From positions 30,358-94,357 of the forward strand of contig JAIQCW010000204.1 of assembly GCA_020283715.1 (NCBI GenBank): DNA of 64,000 bases, in the 5' to 3' direction. The notes under the pieces are model-generated. The model saw only the letters and a program-made list of their open reading frames with translations, did not search any database and was not told the origin of the DNA. This document shows, in pieces, positions 11,726 to 23,674 of the stretch. A program made the position numbers and the translations under genes. How positions within the stretch are numbered: the stretch's first letter is position 1; every line of letters begins with the position of its first letter. This DNA is from Cytauxzoon felis. Lineage: Eukaryota > Apicomplexa > Aconoidasida > Piroplasmida > Theileriidae.

Positions 11726-14700
11726 TTATAATGACTTTGCGATAATTTTTAACTGCATTTGAAGTCTTTTCGATAATGATGGTGCCAACTCCTTTAAAAA
11801 CCCCTGGCCAAGCTGTTTCATGAGGTGTATAATTTTTTTGTTTAATTCCTCGGTAGAAAAATCCGTTTCGTATACTGATATAAATATCTTGGCCAATTGT
11901 CCAAGATTAGAGTTATTAGGGCCAATGATAGATGGATTATTCTAAATATTATAATTATTTTATTAATGACAACAAACCGTTAGTACAAGTTCCATTAATT
12001 CACTGTGTACCCTTTTTCCTTCAGTCTCATCTTGTTTAAGAGGGAGATGCTTCAACCATAAATTTAAATACTTTGCTCCATCATTAAGATGAACACCTTG
12101 ATATCTTATCAAATCACCTAGAGCTGCAACTGCATTGTCTGTCGCAGTTTGCTGATCTTTTGCAGATGATTTAAAATTCAATCTAAGAGCATTTGCTAAT
12201 TTTCCAGCCGCCTCATTTACGAAGGAAGAAAATTCTGGTAACTTGGCTAATTGTCCAACACCATAACAAGCTGATTGTCTAACGCTAGCATCTCTGCATT
12301 CTATGTTCTTCAAAATATGGGGTAAAAACTTATCCCAAAAGGGTACAACACGTGATTTTAAAAATTCAATCATGTCATCACAGAGATAAAGAGCATTAGC
12401 AATGTCATCTGGACAATCCTTTTCTAAGTTCACTACAATGAATTGTAGACACATAGACTGACAACTTTGTATAAATTCCTCGGGATGATACTTCATGATA
12501 ACACCAAATATATCCAATAGAGTAGATCTAAATGATTGCTCTGCCTCTTCATCTTCTTCCAACGCTAATAACTCATCTTGGTCAATGTCACTATCAGATT
12601 TGCACTTTTTATATATATTCTTAATTTTACTTGATTGCTCTATAATTTGTAACACCTTATTACCTACTACAGACAAAATATTAGTGTTCAAAACTCCAGG
12701 ACCCGCGCTATCCAGACAATTATAAAGACCTTGTGCACTAACTACCAATAAATCGACTGGTACAGATAATTCGGTTTCGGAACCTCTCGACTTTTCCAAA
12801 TCACTTATAACATTATCTAACGTGTTTATAACAATCTCAAATAACATTTCCCTATGTGATCCTCTCTTTTCTACCGCGGCACGTTTAGCTTCTATCAAGT
12901 TAGCAACAGCACTCAAAGCTTTCTGTCTCAATTCTGATGACAATACAAGAGATAATAATGGAAGTATAGCCTTTACTGTTGGAGCAATATATTCATCATA
13001 TTGTTCCTTCAACTCTTCAACAATATTAGCAATTAGTGTCAAGGTGCGTTCTTGTTCTTCAATTAACGATGTCTTCAATCCAGCCGAACCCTGTGCACCC
13101 ATCATAAAGGACATATCCTGAGTATAATTTGTAGGACTTATAGTACTAAAATACCTCATCAGACCCAAATGAATTGAAGTTTCTCTCCAAGTTTTTAAGT
13201 AAAATAGGTACAATCTTCGGTAAGAATGGGCAAAAATTTGAGCCCAGAGCAGTACACAAACGACCAAGTGCTTCATCTATATATTCTTTAACAGGATCAT
13301 CAGAATCACTAGGTTGTTCCATGATCTGTATTAAAGCATTCATACATTCTATACCATCATTTCTAAACACATCCTTACCTAAATAAATTTGTTCATCAAT
13401 AATAATAAAACCGACCTATAGTCATTCCTATTATAGAAATGCACTCAATAGCTTTGCCTCTGCATGTCCGTTCTTCAGGAGTAACACATTTAGAGATTAT
13501 TTCCTTCATTAGTGGGATAATTGTGGAATAGTATTTAATAAAATGTTCTTCAAGAACACCTGCAGTTACGGCTATGGATGTAACAGCTTGTTCTCGTACA
13601 GTTCTTTTTGTATGAACATTAATTTTAGATAACAAACGTTCAACAATGACATCTGCGAAGGGCAACAGATGGTCCTTTTGTACCTCTTCTGCATAATTAA
13701 TAAACGCAGATAATGAGTGTGACTGAACTCTTGGTACACTGTCGTCAAACAATGCAATTAGCTGTGGAATAACTTCCTCATAAAAATTTAATTGAACATA
13801 TGGCTGATGATCCAACGCTAATTGGCCAATAGTTTGACAAGCTGCAAATCTAATTCTAAAATCTGGCTCCTTCAACTTTTCTAACATTATTTTAATAATA
13901 GCTGGCATCCTCTCCTCTAATTCTTCATCTGTTAGATACTCGACAGTCTGAGATATTGCCATTATGCCGACAAATTTATGCTGCCAATGAGGTTGTTGAA
14001 TATAATGCGATGCATTGGACAATACCCAATCCATAAATGGGCAATTTTCAATGTTTTCAAGAGCTCTACCCAAGCGATCTAAGCCTTCTTCCCCAGCATC
14101 GTATAATCTTTGGATGTCATCTTCCTCCTCACCAGTTTCCAACCACTCAGCATAACTGTCGTCTTGTATGTCAAGCATGCAATTCATTAAGCACGATATC
14201 ATCCTTATTCCGAAATTTGGAATACTCAATGCCATTTTTGGTTTTTTTTCAGGTAGAGTAATTAAAGATTCTAATGCCATACATCTCAATTCGTGATCAA
14301 CGTTGGAATTTTGGCCTTCACCAAGTGAAATTTCAATCATTCTATCGAAAAAAAGTTGGATATGTGGCTTTAGAATCTTAGCATTATTGTCTACTATCAT
14401 TATAATACTAGCCAGAGAACGTTCAATTTCGTCTCTAGCAGTTGCTTCCGTAGAACACAATAATAGCTTTATGCACTCCAAAATTAAAGGGACAGTCTCA
14501 CTCAAGCGGGTGCTTAAATCAATAACATCGCTTTCTATTATAATTGATATTGCACATATGGCCTCAGTCCTAACAGAAGCATCGTTATTCATCAAACTGG
14601 CTTTGATCAATTGCACAACATTGTCTAAGTGTTGAGACAAATCTTCAGCAAAGTAACTAAAACATTCTCCCAACATTTTAAGCCCGGATTTCTTGTAAAT

Positions 14701-15144
14701 AGGATTGTCGTTTTGAACCAGTTGTAAAGTGCATCTAGCCAATTCTGGCCATTCATAATATTCCAAGCAAGCGGCGCACATATCAGAAATTGTGTCACAA
14801 ATATTACGCCTTATAGACTTGTGCATCTCTGATTCCAGAGACTTTAACAATGATGATTTGACCAAAAGTTTGACATCAGGAGCTACAGTCTTCCATGTGT
14901 TTTTTGCGACACCCCCTGATTTAGAAAAATCCAGTAATATACGAATTAATATAACTGATTGCAACCTTCTTTCATCGTTAGGCTCGTTCAACATCACATT
15001 TAAGGTAAGTTTAAGTGCTTCATTAATATCATTTTTTTTCAATGCACAGATCTTACTATCTGCATCCGACCTCACAGTACTGTCAGTAGAGGATAATGCC
15101 TCCAGCAATGAAACAAATAGCTCGTGATTAATAGTTAGCGACAT
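11726..15144 (-). CDS. Importin-5 / karyopherin beta-3 (RanBP5, Kap121 type)
   Basis: Nuclear import receptor that carries ribosomal proteins and other cargo through the nuclear pore and is released by Ran-GTP. Three exons: about 15144-13415, 13380-11970 and a short last exon. HEAT repeats run from end to end. Recognisable importin-5 blocks are HWQHKFVGIMAISQTVEYL, KEPDFRIRFAACQTIGQLA, VPRVQSHSLSAFINYAEE, YIDEALGRLCTALG, and near the C-terminus SVRQSACYGVGQLAKLPEF. An acidic stretch (LLALEEDEEAEQ) sits at the usual position. About 1,100 residues, the normal length. Start ATG 15144 is the first in frame and matches the family N-terminus. Confidence 0.92.
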
Positions 15145-15593
15145 TATAAAATTTTAACGAATGATATTAATATGTTAAGGCATAAATATTCTTTATTAAA
15201 CTGTCAAATGAAGCAACAGTATGAACATACGAAGGAATATTAATTTACAACCGATATGAATATATATTACCACCTATTTAGCATATTACACGGAACTTAT
15301 AACTGTCATTACATAATGGAATCTTTTCGGGGGGTGCCCCATGGATTATTGTTATTATGTGTAAAAGATCTTCGGTAAAATTCTGTTATTTTCATCAATT
15401 CAGTATATATATAAAGTTATCATGGTATATTCTGTTCCTGGCTCGTATATGGGTTTTTTTAACTATTTTTTAATACACAAACTCGCACAAATTATCTTTT
15501 GTCCATTTTTGTCTAACTTGGTATCATAATAGCAGGCACATTCTTTAGTGATTCATGTATATCGAAATATGTTGGAAATTCTGTAACTAAACA
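15145..15593. other. Intergenic region, divergent promoters
   Basis: About 450 nt of AT-rich spacer between the divergent importin and WD40-like genes. No feature recognised. Confidence 0.4.
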
Positions 15594-17753
15594 ATGCAGA
15601 GTATCTGTACATTGGAGGATCATATTGATAAATCTACTCTTAACCGCCCTAAGGCGAATATTCCCTTAAAAATTAAGTTTGTTCATGTATGTATTATTTA
15701 AATATACTATAAATTTGATCTATGATCCTTTATTATCATAATGTTGTATTTGTAATAATGATTTCCTCGTTATTATGCATTAATTCTTTAGGATGGTGTT
15801 GATGGGATATCAATTAATATATATCCTATGGATATATGTGTTATAAAGGTCGCTAATATCAACAATAACGTATCAGGTACATTAGACAATAGGACAAATC
15901 TGAAGGGATCATTTTGTTCATCATCTGTAACAAGCAAACCTGTTTCGATTCGTGAAAAGACAAAAATTAAAAATGAATGGTCTGAATATAATGTATTTAT
16001 TAATTGTAACAGTTTGGTGGAATGTATTGATTTTTATAACCATTATAAGTTGGAAGATGGAAACATCGCAATTTTAATGCTAGTTGGGACTAGAGATTTT
16101 GAACAGTATTCATATCAGCGCTGTGATTCAGAGAATGTGCTATATTTATATACACTTAGATATGGTAATAATAAGTTAGAATTGAATAGTATGAATTCTA
16201 ATGTGATTACGGAGAAGATCAAAGTTGATATGATTTTCTCTTATTTGTCTAAGGTAGTATAAATTCTGATAATTTCATTATAATTCAGGATGACCCATTA
16301 GTAAATGTAAAATGGATTGATTTTCCAGAGTTGTATGATACTGAAAATAAAAATTTTGTCTTATTTGTTGTTTTATATCGTAGTGGAATAATAAAAATTT
16401 GTTTAATTAATGACAATGAGCTTAATTATCGCATTAACCTTATATCTGTCAATAATATTTCACCAGAAGACAGGTATCTATAAATAGTTTGATAGAATTA
16501 ATTTTAGGGTGAAAAAATTATCTGTAATATGGGAATATGATCATTCAAAGCAGTATAATTCGGATTTTATTATATGCTTTGATATATCTTATTCTTCTAG
16601 TTTGTTTATTTGACCTCATATAGTTATGATTTTAGATCCTCTAACTGCATTTAAACTAGTTTGTGGAACGAACAATGGATTTTTATTGATTTGGGATTTC
16701 GATTTATCTATGTTATATTCTAATTTAACATTTGAGAATACTCCATTGTTGGATGAAATTGGTTGTATAAAGAATGGATGTAGATTAATACCTGTTATAC
16801 ATGGAATTAGTAGCAATAAAATTGGGGTTTGTTGTTGTTTGTTAGCTACAATATAATACAGCGCACGATACTTTGTATTAAATTCATGCCAATATTGGAT
16901 TCATGTATTTTAGCTATCGGTACATTTTCCAATTCAATTATATTATGGTTGGTTATTCATACCATAATTAACACAAACTACAGGGACATATCTTCGAGTT
17001 ATTTAGAAGGCGAAATAAGAACATATAACAATATTACAAAGCCTGTAAATGCTATTGGTTGGTCATTAGATTTAAAACATTTGTTAGGTTGTGGTAATAA
17101 TGGTTATTACATTGATTGGCAACACAACTCATCTGTAGTGTCAATTACTAGTGATAAATTTGTAAAGCAGAAAACTGAAATGCTATTTGATAATATTTGT
17201 TGGAATGTGGACTCAAACATAGATGATGTTAATTTTATATTTGATGATGGGGCGTTAGTTTATCTCAATTACGATTTTATTTTTTAGTATCGTAATTCTA
17301 CCCATTTCGAATCTCAAGAAACGCAGTTTAGATGAGAATTTCATCATGTATAAATGGATATCTTATTTAGATGGTATGTATTGGATATAAATTTAACGTA
17401 ATAATAATTCATCTAGACAATCAAATATTAGTAGAACCGTCATCGAAAAAGATTTCCATATATGAAAAACTACAGAATATGATGTTTGAAAATTTTATGT
17501 CAGATATGAAGACTGTTAAAAATGTTGGTGTTACAATTATTAAAAATACAAAAGAATCAAAAGCTATAGCAGCGGATGTAAAATTCACAAGATCGAAGGT
17601 TCTGTCTCATCATGCGTTAGTTTCAATATATTAGAAACGCAACCATACAGAATAAAATCAACGTGCATTGCAACTTGTGGAGTTAAATTGAAGTTGTTAG
17701 CATATGGTGGCAATCTAGGAATAATACATATTGTAGCTAAAACATATTATTAA
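15594..17753 (+). CDS. WD40-repeat-like protein, function unknown
   Basis: At least eight exons with short introns; a first exon of 32 codons from ATG 15594 is followed by GT..AG at about 15688-15793. Beta-propeller character is visible in repeated strands ending in WD-type dipeptides: FKLVCGTNNGFLLIWDFD, CILAIGTFSNSIILWLV, VNAIGWSLDLKHLLGCG and, near the end, KLLAYGGNLGIIHIV. The spacing would fit a seven-blade propeller, and the layout could be a TFIIIC-type or dynein intermediate chain-like protein, but I cannot decide. The exon joint at about 17615-17635 (a possible 19-nt intron) is uncertain. The stop is 4 nt from that of the convergent RRM gene. Confidence 0.6.
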
Positions 17754-17757
17754 ATTT

Positions 17758-18596
17758 TTAATTAGATGTTTTTTCCTTTGGTAATAGATCTAGTGCATAT
17801 TTTGATCCATATATCTATATTGAATCATAATAATAATGTATAATGTATAGTTACCTCATCTTCTTTCTCGAAATCTGTAGGAGCAAACTCTTCTATAGTT
17901 CTTATAGACCTTCTTTGATATGCCCATGAGCAAGATATTATCTATATTACAAGTTAATGGTTAATGAAATCATACATACACTGCCTCCAGTATTCCAACA
18001 GTCCATATGACATATGAATCCTAATGCATATTCACGTCTTGAAAAGGTAACAAATCCAAATTTCTAATGATTTATAATTAAAATTATTGGACATACCCTA
18101 TTTGGTATTAATGATACACAATCTAATTCACCAAATGGTTTAGCCATGTCTCTAAGATCCTCTTCAGTATCCGTGGGATTAAGATTACTGACGTATACTG
18201 TACAGTTCTTAATGTTTTGTGATTCCTCCTGATTCTTTGAATTTAGAGTAGTAGACGTGAATGGGTAAGCTGCCCTTACGTGAAGAGGAATACCCTTTGC
18301 TGAAATACCCTGCATCTTAGCAATTGCGTCATCCGCATACGATACATCTTCATATTGTATAAACCCATATCCCAAGTGTGAATCAGTAGATGGATTCCGA
18401 ATAACCTATATTATCATATGTTGTGAGTAATTAAGTTACCTTTGAACAAACTACATTGTCGGAAAAACACTTTGCTAGTGTTAAAAGACCCTCATCTCCT
18501 ATAGCTTAAGGCGTAAATTAATCATTTATAAATATACATACAATGATGTAAGCAGCCTATATAACAATGATATTTATCAATTGCGATGTTTTCCAT
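17758..18596 (-). CDS. Two-RRM RNA-binding protein
   Basis: Starts at 18596 (MENIAIDKYHCYIG). The first RRM is split by introns and contains the RNP1-like block GYGFIQYEDVSYADDAI; the second has RNP2 as CTVYVSNL and RNP1 as FGFVTFSRREYALGF. The C-terminal tail is acidic and ends LLPKEKTSN at 17758 when a 40-nt intron is removed. The tandem arrangement is like ELAV/TIA-type mRNA-binding proteins that act in splicing or mRNA stability. I cannot assign the exact orthologue. It is convergent with the WD40-like gene. Confidence 0.72.
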
Positions 18597-18994
18597 TATA
18601 TTAATATCGAAAATCTATTGATGATATAAAACTAATGACATAGTAACTACTTTATAATATGAATACGTGAAATAGTATCCATTGAGTCATTATATTCGAG
18701 CATAAATGAGTTTTATTGTATCATTTATTAATGCATATCTAATATACAATTATATCCGAAATAATGGATTTTTTCCAAGCATCAGCTCTAACGAGTTAGC
18801 ACCATTAACTGATGTTGTCTATTTATTGATTTATTTACATTATGATGTATCATATCATTATCATTGGATTGATGTTTTAAATGTATAGATTATAATACCA
18901 TATTTTAACCGTTTGTTTTATTAGATTTATTTTCATTATTATAACAGTAATGTTACACACAATTGTTGAATAGAATACATTAAGTGAGCTTGAA
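18597..18994. other. Intergenic region upstream of SMC1
   Basis: AT-rich spacer between the divergent RRM gene and SMC1. It holds a 60-codon open frame (18706-18888) with no initiation context, intron logic or recognisable domain, which I do not call as a gene. Confidence 0.4.
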
Positions 18995-21900
18995 ATGGCA
19001 AATTCAGTCGGTAATTTAGTTCATCGTGAATCTCATATTACCAATTATTCTTTGGAGAATATAAGTGATACAGATTCTACGTTTAATTTGGACGATAATG
19101 ATTTTACATCACCCAGTAACGCGAGTGTTATATCGGTCACAAATTCGATATCAAATGAACAGAATAAAAGGTCCCGTAAGGGTACAATACATTCTATGGA
19201 ACTATATAATTTTAAAAGTTATTATGGAAAAGTTGTGATTAGTCCTTTTAGTACATTTAATGCTATAATTGGTCCTAATGGTTCAGGTATGTGTAAAACA
19301 TTAAGAGAATGAAACATACAGGTAAATCTAATTTGATGGATGCTATTTCTTTTGTTTTATGTATTAAAGTATCATCATTGAGAGGGATTAATCTGAAGGA
19401 TCTTATTTGTAGAACAAAAGATACAAGTGGAGATATCGATGATAGGGATGCATATGTGCTGTTAAACTTGTATAACGATGATGGATTGTCTTCCTTTAAG
19501 AGGGTGATAGATTCTAAAGGGTCATTGACATATGTCTACAATGATGATGTGAGTTGTGAACTAAAATATATTAACATATTTATAGGTTGTATCATTTAAA
19601 GAGTATATAGATGCACTAGGTGATCATCGTATAAATACTCTGGGATCTAGTGGTTTAATATTTCAGGATGCTGTAAATGATATAACAATGCGTTCGCCTT
19701 CGGAATTGACCAAAGTATTTGAAGTAATAAGCGGATCGTATGTTTACATTTTATCCATCAATATATGACAGGAATCTTTATGAGAAGCCTTATGATTGTT
19801 TAAAACGTAAACTGGAATGTTTACGTGGAGAATATAAAGGATATGTTTCAAGGAAGAAACAATACAACAATGAAATAAAACACTACAAGTCTATATTGGC
19901 CGTTAATAAAAAGTATGATTCTCATCTAGATGACTATGTGAGTATAGAACTTTTATTATATGATGTTTTTTGCAGAAAAAAAACGAGGCTAGGAAATATG
20001 CCTGCAATTTTATGATTCTATTCCTCAAGTTCAATGATTGTAATTCCGAGTACAAATCTCTATCGTATGTCTAAGTGCCTTTGTTACAACATTAATTTAG
20101 GATGGAATATGATTCATTGGTGCAAAAATTATCTGTAATAAATAATAAAAAGAATGAATTAGAAAATAATAGATCTGTTTTGTATTATAATCAAAGTAAG
20201 ATTAATCGTAATATACAACAAAAATCAATAAGATTGATGAACCTTAAAGAATCCATGGCGGAATTCTTTGATGAAAAAACAAAATTGCAGAGGAGGATTG
20301 ATCAATTACAATCTATGAAATCTTCTTCTATGACTAATGTATCATCATTGAGGGAACATTATGAAGAAATTAAGAAATCTGAATCCGAGTTACAAACCCA
20401 GATTGATGAATGTATTAGTGGTGTGAATAGATTAGAGGATGAGATACATTCTTTAACAAGTGGACAAAGGGAGGAATTTGATTTACTCTTGAAGGACTTT
20501 CATAAAACATCAGCATCTATAAAGATTAAGATTAATATGTTAAAGAGTAATATGGAGGATAAATCTACACAATTACAACAGGTATTATCTATTTCCTAAA
20601 TTTTATTTATTAACATTCAGTGCAAGAGCAAATTGGCTACAATGAAAAAGATTTATGATGAGTCAGATAGGGAGCGTTGCAACAGTGAGGTTCTAGTTGA
20701 TGGTATGAAGAATAAACTTAGGGAATTTACAGATTCAATGGATATTTTGACAACAAAATTAGAGAAACTGAATTTGGAAAGCTCTGAGCTAGATAAATCA
20801 ATAAAAGAAAAGACGATAGAAAAGGAATTGTGTGAGAATAAAATAAAGTCATTAAATATAGCTAAGGGAGAATATTTAAAAATTCTTAAAAGGACTGAAT
20901 TTACAAACGAATTGATGTCTAAATTTTCTGGTGTACATGGTGAAGTATTATCATTGTGTAATATAAACAATTTTTGTTATAGACAAGGTGTAATGTCTGC
21001 ACTAAATATAAGGGCGCAAGCAATTATTACAGATAATTATAAGACTATATCGGAATGTGTAAAGGTTATGAATAATGAAAAGGTTGGCAAACGTGATTTT
21101 ATACCATTGGATGCTGTATCTGATTATGACAGATCAAAAACGAGGAAACATGTTACAGAAATAATGAAATCACTTCCTAATATAGACTATGTCTTTGCCA
21201 TTGAATGTATTGATTTCAATAGTGAATATACCTCACTTTTCGAATATTTATTGGGTGATACGATTATTGTATCTACAATTGACGAAGCTGAGAGAATTAT
21301 AAACTGTAAAAATAGAAGTAGAAATCAGACTTTATTTTCTATAGTAACTCATAAGGGTCAATTGATAACACGTGATAAGACTATTATTCTTGGATCGGCT
21401 ATTGTATCAAAGAATACACGTTTGGAGTTAGAAGTTGCTGAATATACTAAATATGTATCTAGGTTAAATTCAGTCGAACAAGAAATATCAGTTCTTAATA
21501 AAAGGTCTGTACAAAATGACGAAATGCTTCAAGATTCATCTAGAAAGGTAGATAGATATAAAAGAGGTATAGAATTATTGAATTTCAAGTTAACATTTAC
21601 GGATAAACAAAAAAATGCATACGACTTGAAAATTGATGGGATCAATTCGGAAATGCTTAAATTGAATGATGAAATAAAGAATCTTGAGAGGTTGCTGAAT
21701 AGTCTCAATAAGGATTTAACCCGTGAAAATAACAAAATACAGAATTTACAGCGCGATTTTTTTTCTGATTTTAGTAATAAAACTGGAATAAATGATGTGT
21801 ATAATTTCATTACAGACAGAAATGACAAGTTGGAAAAGTTACGCATGACATTGAATTCGAAAAATACAGTTCATAAACGTTACCAAGATGACGTGGCAGA

Positions 21901-23110
21901 GTTGGAGAAGAAGATGGATGACATTGAGACCAAGACTTTACCAGATATTGAATTAGAACTTGAGGAATATACTAAGCAATTGAATAATTTGGTTTCTGCT
22001 AATAAATCACTCTGTAGAGACCTTGAAATTTTAGAATGCCAAATTGCAGATGAAAAGAAGATGTTTAATGAAAATTTAAAGTTAATTGATGAGTGTAATG
22101 ATAATATATCTACAGTAAACGAATCACATGATGATGTACAAACTTCCTCAATATCAACATCACCTTCCAAAGATGAAATTTTTAAGGAAATGAGCCTATT
22201 AGAGGCTAAAATGAGAAGATTACAAGAAGATGCAGTTTCTCTATCTGAAGAATGTCAAATGAAAAATGTACAATGTGAAATTATTGTACCGGATGAACTT
22301 GTTAATAATTCAACTCTCAATTTCGTCCCTAACTTCCCTGAGATAACCAACATTCATGATTTCCCATCTTTGCCTAATGATGTTTCCGGTCTTGAAAACC
22401 ATCTTGCAGCTCTAGATGAGAACTTGAATCAACTCAAGAAAGAACTGTCTTACAATGGAGATGGAATTGATGCTCAAGCTAAATTAGATGATGCGAATGC
22501 TGAAATTGAAAAATTGGATACAGTAATTGTCAATGTTAGAGAACAAATTAAAAAATTGGAGGCTGATTTTGAAAAGATTAGAAAGGAACGTACAGGGTTG
22601 TTTTTAAATTGTTTTAACATGGTTAAACGATATGTTGGTGTAATATATCGCAAGTTATCCTCTACAGATTCATCATTTATGAATGGTGGCCAAGCATTTT
22701 TAAGTATAGACGATGATTTGAATAATGGCAATACAGAGCCATTTCTTTGTAATATAAGATACAATACAATGCCACCTATGAAAAAATATCTGGATATGAG
22801 TTTACAAAGTGGTGGAGAAAAGGCATTATCATCAGTAGCCCTATTGTTGGCATTACATAATTATAGAGAAACACCATTTATAGTATTAGATGAGATTGAT
22901 GCGAATATAGATTCAGTAAAGCTACAAAGCCTAACAAATTACTTAAAGAGTAGTAAATTTCAAGTCGTAATTATAACATTAAAAGATAAAGTATTCTCCA
23001 AGGCTGAAAATCTAATTGGAGTATACAGAGAACAACCACATTCAGTATCCAAATGTATCACACTTGATCTAACCAGCTATAAAGATGAATCCGATGACGA
23101 AGAAGATTAA
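18995..23110 (+). CDS. SMC1: Cohesin subunit SMC1
   Basis: ATPase arm of cohesin, which holds sister chromatids together. The Walker A motif is split by an intron: GPNGSG ends at 19286 and KSN follows from 19322. Long coiled coils flank a hinge (about 20,900-21,450). The C-terminal head has SGGEKALSSVALL and Walker B in PFIVLDEIDANID. RYNTMPPMKKYLDMS before the signature is the SMC1/SMC3 type and agrees best with SMC1. The signature reads QSGGEK where LSGGEK is usual. At least six exons; introns 30-60 nt. The acidic tail ends at 23110, 25 nt from the convergent UFM1 stop. Confidence 0.9.
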
Positions 23111-23135
23111 TATTTTATGAAATTTCATATCTATT

Positions 23136-23563
23136 CTATTTATTTTCATTCCCTACTCTATCTCTAGGTATCAAACGTAAATTTGAGCCATATTTAAGAA
23201 ATACGCCACCTATTACATAATTTTATAGTTCAATCATTCAACAAACCTGCAGTTTGTGTAGGATTCACTCCTACACCATCAGATGTTATACAAGCACATG
23301 TAGCAGGGTTCAACTTAAACTGTAATATTAGTTTAAAACATAAAATTAAACATACTTCCTCTGCACTAAACTTTATAACAGCCGAAAATGGTGCAGACTC
23401 AGGGACAGACAGCCTATAAAATGAATATTATCACATAAATTTACATACACTTTATACGGTTGATTGGGATCCGATGCCAATATTATCTTAAACGTAACCT
23501 TTCTATACAATTATAAATTTAAATTTATATATTTAATTACCCCGTGTTTGAAGAATCGCCCAT
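23136..23563 (-). CDS. UFM1: Ubiquitin-fold modifier 1
   Basis: Small modifier conjugated to lysines (mainly ribosomal protein RPL26 at the ER in animals) by UBA5, UFC1 and UFL1. Five short exons with introns of about 35-45 nt rebuild about 88 residues: [37 protein letters not shown], then [33 protein letters not shown] and a short NENK tail. Every block lines up with animal UFM1, including the Val-Gly that must be exposed by a UFSP protease. Each exon is too short to stand out as an ORF, so the gene is easy to miss. Convergent with SMC1. Confidence 0.9.
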
Positions 23564-23674
23564 TATAATATCTTCGATTCAATATGAAACTTCAAGACAA
23601 CATGTGGGTACAATTTAACATGTATATGTAGATTTTCGTATCATATTCAGTAATTTATACAAATATAGTACTAA

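Noticed and set aside
18706..18888. A 60-codon plus-strand frame upstream of SMC1
   Set aside because: Hydrophobic, AT-biased composition with no recognisable domain and no splice link to SMC1; likely chance.
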